Assembly: GCF_020144925.1 (NCBI RefSeq)
Contig: NZ_NSLC01000001.1
Coordinates: 1 to 64,000 of the forward strand
DNA: 64,000 nt
Source: Afifella sp. IM 167
Lineage (GTDB): Bacteria > Pseudomonadota > Alphaproteobacteria > Rhizobiales > Afifellaceae
Direction: 5' to 3'
The translations under genes and the position numbers were made by a program. The notes under the pieces are model-generated. The model was given only the letters and a program-made list of their open reading frames with translations, had not been told where the DNA came from and made no database searches. Of this stretch, positions 57,523 to 64,000 are shown piece by piece; position 1 is the stretch's first letter, and each line of letters starts with the position of its first letter.

Positions 57523-58812
57523 TTACGCCCCCTTCTTCAGACCCTGCTCGAGGTCGGCGATGATGTCGTCGACATCCTCGATACCGACGGAGATGCGCAC
57601 CGTGTCGGAGCCGGCGCCGGCGGCGCGCAGCTGCTCCTCGGTGAGCTGGCTGTGGGTCGTGGAAGCCGGATGGATGATGAGCGAGCGCGTATCGCCGATA
57701 TTGGCCAGATGCGAGAAGAGCTCGACGCTCTCCACGAGCTTGACGCCCGCATCGTAGCCGCCCTCCAGCCCGAAGGTGAGCACGGCACCCGCCCCCTTAG
57801 GCGCGTATTTCTTCTGCAGGTTATGGTAGCGGTCGCCCGGCAGCCCGGCATAGGAGACCCAGGAGACTTCCGGCCGGCCGGAGAGCCATTCGGCGACCTT
57901 CAGCGCGTTGTCGCAGTGCCGCTGCATCCTGAGCGGCAGCGTCTCGATGCCGGTGAGGATGAGGAAGGAATTGAACGGCGAGATCGCCGGGCCGAGATCC
58001 CGCAGGCCGAGCACGCGGCAGGCGATGGCGAAGGCGAAGTTGCCGAAAGTCTCGTGCAGCACAATGCCGTGGTATTCCGGCCGCGGCTCCGACAGCATCG
58101 GGTAGCGCCCCTCGCGCGACCAGTTGAACGAGCCGCCGTCGACAATGACGCCGCCCATGGAATTGCCGTGGCCGCCCATGAACTTCGTCAGCGAATGCAC
58201 GACGATATCGGCGCCGTGCTCGAATGGCCGGCAGAGATAGGGGGTGGCCAGCGTGTTGTCGACGATCAGCGGCACCCCGGCCCGCTTGGCGATGGCCGCG
58301 ATCGCCGCAATGTCGGTGACGACGCCGCCCGGATTGGCGATCGATTCAATGAAGATCGCCTTGGTGCGCGGGGTGATCGCCTCCTCGAAGCTCTGCAGGT
58401 TGTCGGTATCGGCCCATTTCACCTTCCAGCCGAAATTCTGGAAGGAATAGCCGAACTGGTTGATGGAGCCGCCATAGAGCTTCTTGGCCGCCACCAGCTC
58501 GTCGCCCGGCTGCATCAGCGTGTGCAGCACGATCATCTGCGCGGCGTGGCCCGAGGCGACGGCGAGCGCGGCCGTGCCGCCCTCCAGCGCCGCGACGCGC
58601 TCTTCCAGCACCGCCGTCGTCGGGTTCATGATGCGGGTGTAGATGTTGCCGAAGGCCTTCAGCCCGAAGAGCGAGGCGGCATGCTCCGCATCGTCGAAGA
58701 CGTAGGAGGTCGTCTGGTAGATCGGCGTCGTGCGTGCACCGGTCGAAGGATCGGGCTGCGCGCCGGCATGGATGGCGAGCGTGTTGAAGCCTGGCGTCTG
58801 GTCCTCGGGCAT
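57523..58812 (-). CDS. metY: O-acetylhomoserine aminocarboxypropyltransferase (sulfhydrylase)
   Basis: 429-residue Cys/Met metabolism PLP enzyme that makes homocysteine directly from O-acetylhomoserine and sulfide. The PLP lysine is K210 in HSLTKFMGGHG; YTRIMNPTT and the length above 420 distinguish it from MetB/MetC. It complements metF in the same window for methionine synthesis. GGGGG precedes the ATG. Confidence 0.94.
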   Translation of the reverse strand: MPEDQTPGFNTLAIHAGAQPDPSTGARTTPIYQTTSYVFDDAEHAASLFGLKAFGNIYTRIMNPTTAVLEERVAALEGGTAALAVASGHAAQMIVLHTLMQPGDELVAAKKLYGGSINQFGYSFQNFGWKVKWADTDNLQSFEEAITPRTKAIFIESIANPGGVVTDIAAIAAIAKRAGVPLIVDNTLATPYLCRPFEHGADIVVHSLTKFMGGHGNSMGGVIVDGGSFNWSREGRYPMLSEPRPEYHGIVLHETFGNFAFAIACRVLGLRDLGPAISPFNSFLILTGIETLPLRMQRHCDNALKVAEWLSGRPEVSWVSYAGLPGDRYHNLQKKYAPKGAGAVLTFGLEGGYDAGVKLVESVELFSHLANIGDTRSLIIHPASTTHSQLTEEQLRAAGAGSDTVRISVGIEDVDDIIADLEQGLKKGA

Positions 58813-58951
58813 ATATTCCCCCTTTCTGGGTGTCGGTGGCCGGATTTAGCGGCAAGGCGGCAGCGGCGCAAAGGGCGGTTTTTCTCCAGGAGCTGGCCGG
58901 CGGAGGAAAAGTTGCTAAACCGGGGCCACCCGCCACCGACCTTTGCCACCC

Positions 58952-59449
58952 ATGACGACCACAATCCGCCGCGCCGACGAGGCCGATATCGACCTCCTCC
59001 TGCCCCTCTTTCTCGACATGCAGCGCCACTATCTGGGCGAGGCTGCCATCGACGCGCAAACGGCACGGCCCCGGCTCCTCGCCGCGCTGAAGCCGGCGCC
59101 CGGTCGCGCCATCCTCCTCGCCGCCGAGGGCGAGGAGGCGCTCGGCTTTGCCTGCCTCTACGAGATGTTCCCGGGTGCCGATCTGCAGCCGGCCTGGTTC
59201 CTCAAGGAACTCTATGTGGCCGCCGCCGCGAGGGGCCGCAGGATCGGCGAGACGCTGATGCGGCACGCGGCGCGGCTTGTGCTGGACAACGGCGCCTCGC
59301 GTCTCGACCTCACCACCGGGGCCGGAAGCGACAACGAGGCCGCGCAGCGCTTCTATCGCCGTCTCGGCATGGATCTCGTCCCCAAAATCTATCTTCGCGC
59401 CGAGCGCGCCAGGCTGGAGGCGCTGACACAGGACGAGACCGAGGCCTGA
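58952..59449 (+). CDS. GNAT-family N-acetyltransferase
   Basis: 165 residues with one GNAT fold; the acetyl-CoA motif is ELYVAAAARGRRIGETLMRHAA (R-x-x-G-x loop in ARGRRIG) and NEAAQRFYRRLGM closes it. Substrate unknown. The ATG at 58952 is used instead of the in-frame TTG at 58943. Its stop lies 5 bp from that of the convergent CoA-binding gene. Confidence 0.85.
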   Translation: MTTTIRRADEADIDLLLPLFLDMQRHYLGEAAIDAQTARPRLLAALKPAPGRAILLAAEGEEALGFACLYEMFPGADLQPAWFLKELYVAAAARGRRIGETLMRHAARLVLDNGASRLDLTTGAGSDNEAAQRFYRRLGMDLVPKIYLRAERARLEALTQDETEA

Positions 59450-59453
59450 CGGC

Positions 59454-59978
59454 TCACGTTCGGCGCAGGCCCCGATGCTGGAAGCCGGCGCGCACCACCG
59501 GCTTCTTCGACGAGATCGCCCGGCGCGAGTTGACCCCCGTCCAGCCGATTTCGCCCGAAAGCCGCCCGTATTCGATCTTCGGGCAGCGGTTCATCACGAC
59601 CTTGATGCCGGCCGCTTCCGCCCTCGCCGCCGCCTGGTCATGGCGCACACCGAGCTGCATCCAGATCACCTTTGGCAGCGGCTCGAGCGCCAGGGCCTCG
59701 TCGACGATGCCGGGAACGGCGTCGGAAGCGCGAAAGATGTCGACCATGTCGACCGGCCCCGGCACGTCGCCGAGCGAGGCATAGACCGCTCGTCCCAGAA
59801 TCTCCTTTCCGGCGATGCCGGGATTGATGGGAAAGACCTCGTATCCCTTGTCGATCAGGTATTTGACGACGAAGTAGCTCGGCCGCACCTCCTTGGCGGA
59901 AGCGCCGACGACGGCAATCCGCTTCACGTCGTGAAGGATGTCGCGGATGAAAGCGTCGGAATATTCCGGACCGCTCAT
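59454..59978 (-). CDS. CoA-binding-domain protein (YccU-like)
   Basis: 174 residues with a Rossmann-type CoA-binding fold: KRIAVVGASAKEVRPSYFV (about 19-37), VFPINPGIAGKEILG and VVMNRCPKIE. Members carry CoA but have no defined reaction. A short basic C-terminal extension (about 150-174) is beyond the usual domain. Confidence 0.86.
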   Translation of the reverse strand: MSGPEYSDAFIRDILHDVKRIAVVGASAKEVRPSYFVVKYLIDKGYEVFPINPGIAGKEILGRAVYASLGDVPGPVDMVDIFRASDAVPGIVDEALALEPLPKVIWMQLGVRHDQAAARAEAAGIKVVMNRCPKIEYGRLSGEIGWTGVNSRRAISSKKPVVRAGFQHRGLRRT

Positions 59979-60021
59979 GAGGCCTGCCCGACCCGCGTTG
60001 CGCGCAGGCCTGCGCCGCCCC

Positions 60022-60852
60022 TCACCATTTCGGCTCGCGCTTTTCCACGAAGGCCCCGATCCCCTCCTTGGCCTCGTCCATCATCATGTTGCCGACGATG
60101 ACGGAGGAGGCGAAGTCGTAGGCATCGCCCAGCCCCATGCCGAGCTGCTCGCGAAACGCTTTCTTGCCGAGGGCCAGCACCGAGGCGGGACGGGCGAGAA
60201 GCCGTTCCACGAGCTCGCCTGTCTCCTCGCTGAGCTTTTCCGGCGGCACGACCCGGTTGACGAGCCCCGCCTCGCGCGCGCGCTCGGCCGAGATCATCGT
60301 GCCGGTCATCAGCATTTCCAGCGCCAGGGCCCGCGGCACCTTGCGCGACAGTGCCACCATGGGCGTGGAGCAGAAGAGGCCGAAATCGATGCCGTTGACG
60401 CCGAAGCGCGCCTCGCTGGAGGCCACCACCATGTCGCAGCTTGCCACGAGCTGGCAGCCGCCGGCGGTGGCGAGCCCAGCCACCTCGGCGATGACGGGCT
60501 TTTCCAGCTCCGTCAGGCCGCGCATCACCCGTGAGCAGCGGCGGAAGATCTCCTCGAAATAGGAGCGCCCGTGGTCCGGGCCGGCGCGGTGTGCCGTCAG
60601 TTCCTTGAGGTCGTGCCCGCCGGAAAAGAGCTTGCCCTCCGCGGCGATGACGACGACCCGCACCTCCTTCTCGTGCGCCAGCTTCAGCGCCTCGGTAAGA
60701 GCGGCAAGCACGCTTTCCGACAGTGCATTCGCAGGCGGATTGGCGAGGATGAGCCGCAGCACGGCGCCGTCCCGTTCGATTCGCAGCGGCCCCTCCCCGG
60801 CGGGCTGGCTCTGCATCTGCCCGCTCTGGCGGATCGCGGTGGCCTCGCTCAT
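60022..60852 (-). CDS. Enoyl-CoA hydratase/isomerase family protein (ECHDC3-like)
   Basis: 276-residue crotonase-fold protein. The oxyanion-hole segments are LFSGGHDLKEL and AGLATAGGCQLVASCD, and FGLFCSTPMVALSR follows. The usual pair of catalytic glutamates of hydratases is not evident, as in ECHDC3, so the reaction is uncertain. GGAGGA lies before the ATG at 60852; the upstream frame is not conserved. Divergent from the thioesterase gene, so both may handle acyl-CoA. Confidence 0.85.
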   Translation of the reverse strand: MSEATAIRQSGQMQSQPAGEGPLRIERDGAVLRLILANPPANALSESVLAALTEALKLAHEKEVRVVVIAAEGKLFSGGHDLKELTAHRAGPDHGRSYFEEIFRRCSRVMRGLTELEKPVIAEVAGLATAGGCQLVASCDMVVASSEARFGVNGIDFGLFCSTPMVALSRKVPRALALEMLMTGTMISAERAREAGLVNRVVPPEKLSEETGELVERLLARPASVLALGKKAFREQLGMGLGDAYDFASSVIVGNMMMDEAKEGIGAFVEKREPKW

Positions 60853-60944
60853 GGCGTCCTCCCGGCTTCTTGCGTGCTGTTCCTGAGATAGGGAATTGTC
60901 CCCTACTCTGCTAACGGCAGGCAACAGCGAAATCGGGAGGAAGA

Positions 60945-61397
60945 ATGACGCTGAGACCGGTGATGAGCGAGAAGGAGGTGGAAGCCTTCCTCGACAGGGA
61001 GTTTCCCCAGATCCACCTCAATGGGCGCGTCTACTCCGTCGCCTCGATTGCGCCGGGCGAGGCGGTGCTGCGCCTCGACGCGGCCGAGGCGCATTTGCGG
61101 CCGGGCGGCACGGTCTCCGGCCCGACGCTCTTCGCCCTCTCCGACCTTGCCGCCTATGTGGCAATCCTCGCCCATATCGGGCCGGTGGCGCTCGCGGTCA
61201 CGACGAACCTTTCCATCAACTTCCTGAGGAAGCCGCCGCCGGGCCCGATCCTAGGCACCTGCCGTATCCTAAAGCTCGGCAAGCGTCTGGCGGTAACGGA
61301 GATTTCCATCGCCCCGCCGGGCGAGGCGGATCTGGTCGCCCACGCCACCGCCACCTATTCCATTCCGCCCCATCAGGATCGTCCCTTGGTATCTTAA
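60945..61397 (+). CDS. PaaI-type thioesterase (hotdog fold)
   Basis: 150 residues with a single hotdog domain. GGTVSGPTLFALSDLAAYVAI (about 54-74) holds the catalytic aspartate region and TTNLSINFLRKPPPG is the typical second motif. It should hydrolyse an acyl-CoA thioester. GGGAGGAAG is just before the ATG. Confidence 0.87.
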   Translation: MTLRPVMSEKEVEAFLDREFPQIHLNGRVYSVASIAPGEAVLRLDAAEAHLRPGGTVSGPTLFALSDLAAYVAILAHIGPVALAVTTNLSINFLRKPPPGPILGTCRILKLGKRLAVTEISIAPPGEADLVAHATATYSIPPHQDRPLVS

Positions 61398-61458
61398 TAC
61401 CACATCAACAAGAGTCTGATTTTTAGGGCTTTTTGGAAGCAGCGGGGCGGTTTGCGAC

Positions 61459-61487
61459 TTGACAGGAGGGGCATTCCCCGCCTATCT
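61459..61487 (+). promoter_or_regulatory. Strong promoter of the rplM-rpsI operon
   Basis: TTGACA (61459-61464), 17-bp spacer, CTATCT (61482-61487), about 78 bp before the rplM start. This matches the alphaproteobacterial housekeeping promoter form (TTGAC - 17 - CTATAT). No other promoter-like pair is as good in this window. Confidence 0.75.
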
Positions 61488-61564
61488 GCCGCCGACCGCG
61501 CGCGGAGGGAAGCCCTTCCTGCGCGCAACGCCTCGCAAGCGGGGCTCCCCCAAAGAGGAAGATG

Positions 61565-62029
61565 ATGAAGACCTATTCCGCAAAAGCGGCGGATATCGAC
61601 AAGAAGTGGATCCTCATCGATGCTGAGGGCCTGATTGTCGGCCGCCTTGCCTCGCTGGTGGCGATGCGCCTCCGCGGCAAGCACAAACCGAGTTTCACGC
61701 CGCATATGGACGATGGCGACAACGTCGTCGTCATCAACGCCGACAAGGTGATCTTCACGGGCCGCAAGCTCGATCAGAAGAAGTATTACTGGCACACGGG
61801 CTTTCCCGGCGGCATCAAGGAGCGCACCGCGCGCAAGCTGATCGAGGGCCGCTTCCCGGAGCGCGTCGTCGAGAAGGCCGTGGAGCGCATGCTCCCGCGT
61901 GGCCCGCTCGGCCGCCAGCAGCTGAAAAATCTGAGGGTCTATGCCGGCGCGGAGCATCCGCATGCCGCACAGCAGCCGGAGGCGCTCGACGTCGCCGCCC
62001 TCTCCAAGAAGAATGTGAGGGTGATCTGA
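61565..62029 (+). CDS. rplM: 50S ribosomal protein L13
   Basis: 154-residue ribosomal protein of the large subunit; [31 protein letters not shown] and the MLPRGPLGR motif are diagnostic. Start at the second of two adjacent ATG codons (61565), as the family begins with MKT; GAGGAAG precedes it. Followed with a 1-base overlap (TGATG) by rpsI. Confidence 0.98.
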   Translation: MKTYSAKAADIDKKWILIDAEGLIVGRLASLVAMRLRGKHKPSFTPHMDDGDNVVVINADKVIFTGRKLDQKKYYWHTGFPGGIKERTARKLIEGRFPERVVEKAVERMLPRGPLGRQQLKNLRVYAGAEHPHAAQQPEALDVAALSKKNVRVI

Positions 62030-62508
62030 TGGCTGAAACTCTGCAAGACCTGTCCGAGCTGGGCGGCGCCGCCGAGCCGGCGCAGCCGGAAGCCCCGGTG
62101 CATGTCCAGAAGCTCGACGAGCATGGCCGCGCCTATGCCACAGGCAAGCGCAAGGACGCCGTCGCCCGCGTCTGGGTGAAGCCAGGCTCCGGCCGCATCA
62201 CCGTCAACAACAAGGACTACACCGAGTATTTCGGTCGTCCCGTGCTGCAGATGATCATCGAGCAGCCGATCCTTGTCGTCGACCGCAACGGCCAGTTCGA
62301 CATTATGGCGACGGTTTCCGGCGGCGGCCTTTCCGGCCAGGCCGGCGCGCTGCGCCATGGCATCTCCAAGGCTCTGACCTATTACGAGCCAGGGCTGCGG
62401 GCCGTCCTGAAGAAGGTCGGGTTCCTGACCCGCGACAGCCGCGTCGTGGAGCGCAAGAAGTACGGCAAGGCCAAGGCCCGCCGGAGCTTCCAGTTCTCCA
62501 AGCGCTGA
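62029..62508 (+). CDS. rpsI: 30S ribosomal protein S9
   Basis: 159 residues; [17 protein letters not shown], the [11 protein letters not shown] motif and the C-terminal RRSFQFSKR that reaches the P site are conserved. An N-terminal extension of about 33 acidic residues, common in alphaproteobacteria, precedes the S9 core. Co-transcribed and coupled with rplM. Confidence 0.98.
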   Translation: MAETLQDLSELGGAAEPAQPEAPVHVQKLDEHGRAYATGKRKDAVARVWVKPGSGRITVNNKDYTEYFGRPVLQMIIEQPILVVDRNGQFDIMATVSGGGLSGQAGALRHGISKALTYYEPGLRAVLKKVGFLTRDSRVVERKKYGKAKARRSFQFSKR

Positions 62509-62532
62509 TCGCTCCCTTCTTTCCAGAGATTC

Positions 62533-62560
62533 AAGGGCGGGCCGCTGGCCCGCCCTTTCT
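62533..62560 (+). terminator. Rho-independent terminator of rplM-rpsI
   Basis: AAGGGCGGGCC, loop GCT, GGCCCGCCCTT, then TCTATTT; an 11-bp perfect stem 25 bp after the rpsI stop. Confidence 0.9.
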
Positions 62561-62698
62561 ATTTCGCGCGGCCGAAACGTCTCCGCCGCTCTCGCTCAGC
62601 CGGAACCCGGCGGCTCGATGCCGGGTTCTCGGCTCATCGGCCGCGCCCGCCCGCTGGCGGGCGCATCGTCTTTCGTTGCACATCGAGAGGAGCCGCCC

Positions 62699-64000
62699 AT
62701 GCCCGCCTGGGTCCGGCACGCCATGTTCTGGCACCTATATCCGCTGGGATTTCTGAACGCCGAGAAGGAGGCGACTGGGACGATCACGCATCGCCTGCCG
62801 GCGCTCGTGCCCTGGCTCGACTATGCGGTGGAGCTCGGCGCCTCCGGTATCCTGCTCGGCCCGATCTTCGCCTCCTCCACCCATGGCTACGACACGATCG
62901 ACCATTTCCGCATCGATCCGCGGTTGGGCGACGAGGCGGATTTCGACGCCCTCGTCGAGGCGGCACGCGCGCGCGGCCTGCGCCTCGTGCTCGACGGCGT
63001 CTTCAACCATGTCGGCCGCGACTTCCCGCTCTTTCGCGAGGCGCTGCACAAGGGCCGGCGCGCCCCGGAAGCCGAATGGTTCCGCCTGTCCTGGCCGGAA
63101 GACGGCGGCGCGCCGCGCTACGACAATTTCGAGGGTCACGACCAGCTCGTCGCGCTGAACCACGAGGCACCCGCCGTGGCGGACCATGTCGCCCGCGTCA
63201 TGACGCACTGGCTGGAGCGCGGCGCCTCCGGCTGGCGGCTCGACGCGGCCTATGCGGTACCGCCCGCCTTCTGGGAAAAGGTGCTGCCGCGCGTGCGCGA
63301 GGCCCATCCCGAGGCGTATGTCTTCGGCGAGGTGATCCACGGCGACTACGCCGGCATCGTCAGCGCCGCGGGCTTCGATGCCGTCACCCAGTACGAATTA
63401 TGGAAGGCGCTCTGGAGCTCGCTCAACGACCGCAACCTCTTCGAGCTCGCCTGGGCGCTGGAGCGCCACAACGGCTTCCTCGATGCCTTCGTCCCGCAGA
63501 CCTTCGTCGGCAACCACGATGTGACGCGCATCGCCAGCCGCCTGTCGGAGCCGAAACACCTCGCCCACGCCCTCCTCGTGCTGATGACCGTGGGCGGAAC
63601 GCCATCGGTCTATGCCGGCGACGAACAGGGATTTCGGGGCGTGAAGGAGGAGAGACTCGGCGGCGACGATGCGGTGCGGCCGGCCTTTCCGGCGAGCGCT
63701 GGCGAACTCTCCGAGCTCGGAGCGCCGATCCTGCGCCTGCATCAGGATCTGATCGGCCTTCGCCGCCGCCATCCCTGGCTCCATGCAGCGAAGACGAAGA
63801 AGCTCTCGCTCTCCAACGAGCAGCTTTCCTACAGGAGCGAGGCGGAGGGCGAGGCGATCGTCGTCGCCCTCAACCTTGCATCAAGCGCGGCGAATGTCGC
63901 CGTGCCGGATGCCGGGGCCGTTCTCGCCGGGGAGGCGGAACTAACAGCCGGCGGCGGCGAAAGCGCCGTCGCCAGCCTGCCGCCCTATGGCTGGGCGGTC
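62699..64000 (+). CDS. GH13 alpha-amylase-family glycosidase, 3' end beyond the window
   Basis: 434 codons are visible. The (beta/alpha)8 barrel motifs of GH13 are present: DGVFNH (99-104), GWRLDAA with nucleophile D182, the acid/base E211 in FGEVIHG, and GNHD with D274. After about 345 a beta domain (ALNLASSAANVAV) fits the family's C domain, so the stop is probably close. No signal peptide, so the enzyme is intracellular and may act on maltodextrins, glycogen or trehalose-type substrates. GAGGAG precedes the ATG. Confidence 0.9.
   Translation, partial: MPAWVRHAMFWHLYPLGFLNAEKEATGTITHRLPALVPWLDYAVELGASGILLGPIFASSTHGYDTIDHFRIDPRLGDEADFDALVEAARARGLRLVLDGVFNHVGRDFPLFREALHKGRRAPEAEWFRLSWPEDGGAPRYDNFEGHDQLVALNHEAPAVADHVARVMTHWLERGASGWRLDAAYAVPPAFWEKVLPRVREAHPEAYVFGEVIHGDYAGIVSAAGFDAVTQYELWKALWSSLNDRNLFELAWALERHNGFLDAFVPQTFVGNHDVTRIASRLSEPKHLAHALLVLMTVGGTPSVYAGDEQGFRGVKEERLGGDDAVRPAFPASAGELSELGAPILRLHQDLIGLRRRHPWLHAAKTKKLSLSNEQLSYRSEAEGEAIVVALNLASSAANVAVPDAGAVLAGEAELTAGGGESAVASLPPYGWAV

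Noticed and set aside
58832-58940. GTCGGTGGC and GCCACCGAC 91 bp apart upstream of metY
   Set aside because: Short arms far apart in GC-rich DNA; likely chance.
61387-61402. TGGTAT-CTTA-ATACCA inverted repeat at the end of the thioesterase gene
   Set aside because: Only 6-bp arms, overlaps a stop codon and has no T-run; not enough for an operator or terminator call.

Overview
The window is high-GC DNA (roughly two thirds G+C by eye) from an alphaproteobacterium, most likely of the order Hyphomicrobiales (Rhizobiales). This rests on the mraZ-rsmH-ftsL-ftsI-murE-murF-mraY-murD-ftsW order, the meso-diaminopimelate-type MurE, the periplasmic glucan genes opgGH, the alphaproteobacterial look of most proteins and the dense GTGA/ATGA gene junctions. 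It is mostly chromosomal core sequence with a few accessory inserts. I saw no tRNA, rRNA operon, insertion sequence or CRISPR array.

Layout. 1-9792 (minus) is the division and cell-wall (dcw) cluster, cut inside ftsW at the left edge; a 10-bp-periodic TGGG repeat array (9927-9960) upstream is the probable MraZ operator. 10316-12613 (plus) carries a TerB/J-domain protein, an N-acetylmuramoyl-L-alanine amidase and a lytic transglycosylase. 12661-13089 (minus) is RNase P RNA. 13271-14097 is a DUF1778/GNAT toxin-antitoxin pair. 14067-21409 is a divergent catabolic locus: a TRAP transporter (dctP-dctQ-dctM) with a MarR regulator on one side and a fused hydantoinase/5-oxoprolinase on the other, with a perfect inverted repeat between them.

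21543-28538 holds small secreted or membrane proteins, a cytochrome c, a cold-shock protein, TrmO, a methionine module (ArsR-type regulator joined to a methyltransferase domain, followed by metF) and a PLP decarboxylase. An intergenic cluster of DnaA-box-like sites (28551-28661) follows. 28663-31354 (minus) is an ABC importer of the ABC_sub_bind family. 31604-36097 has small secreted proteins, an MltB-type transglycosylase, an Old Yellow Enzyme and a metallo-beta-lactamase-fold protein.

36303-37781 is a lower-GC island: an MT-A70-type DNA adenine methyltransferase converging on a probable BglII/BstYI-family restriction endonuclease. Their 3' ends are separated by a 25-bp tandem duplication, each copy containing AGATCT. 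37837-39495 is ettA. 39749-47065 is a co-directional run opgG-opgH-SLC13 transporter-GT2 glycosyltransferase-methyltransferase, followed by kdsD (minus) and a SulP transporter.

50192-52349 pairs a GGDEF/EAL protein, whose GGDEF half is degenerate, with a stand-alone BLUF blue-light sensor 7 bp downstream: a probable light-responsive c-di-GMP module. 52422-62508 contains nitronate monooxygenase, DinB, divergent katA/oxyR, ndk, metY, a CoA-binding protein, an enoyl-CoA hydratase, a thioesterase and the rplM-rpsI ribosomal operon. The window ends inside a GH13 alpha-amylase-family gene.

The strongest leads are the restriction-modification island with its duplicated junction, the BLUF plus degenerate GGDEF/EAL pair, the TRAP/oxoprolinase locus with its palindrome, the ArsR-methyltransferase/metF module with its 18-bp palindrome, and several uncatalogued small features: a 27-residue membrane peptide, a nested stem-loop and the DnaA-box cluster.
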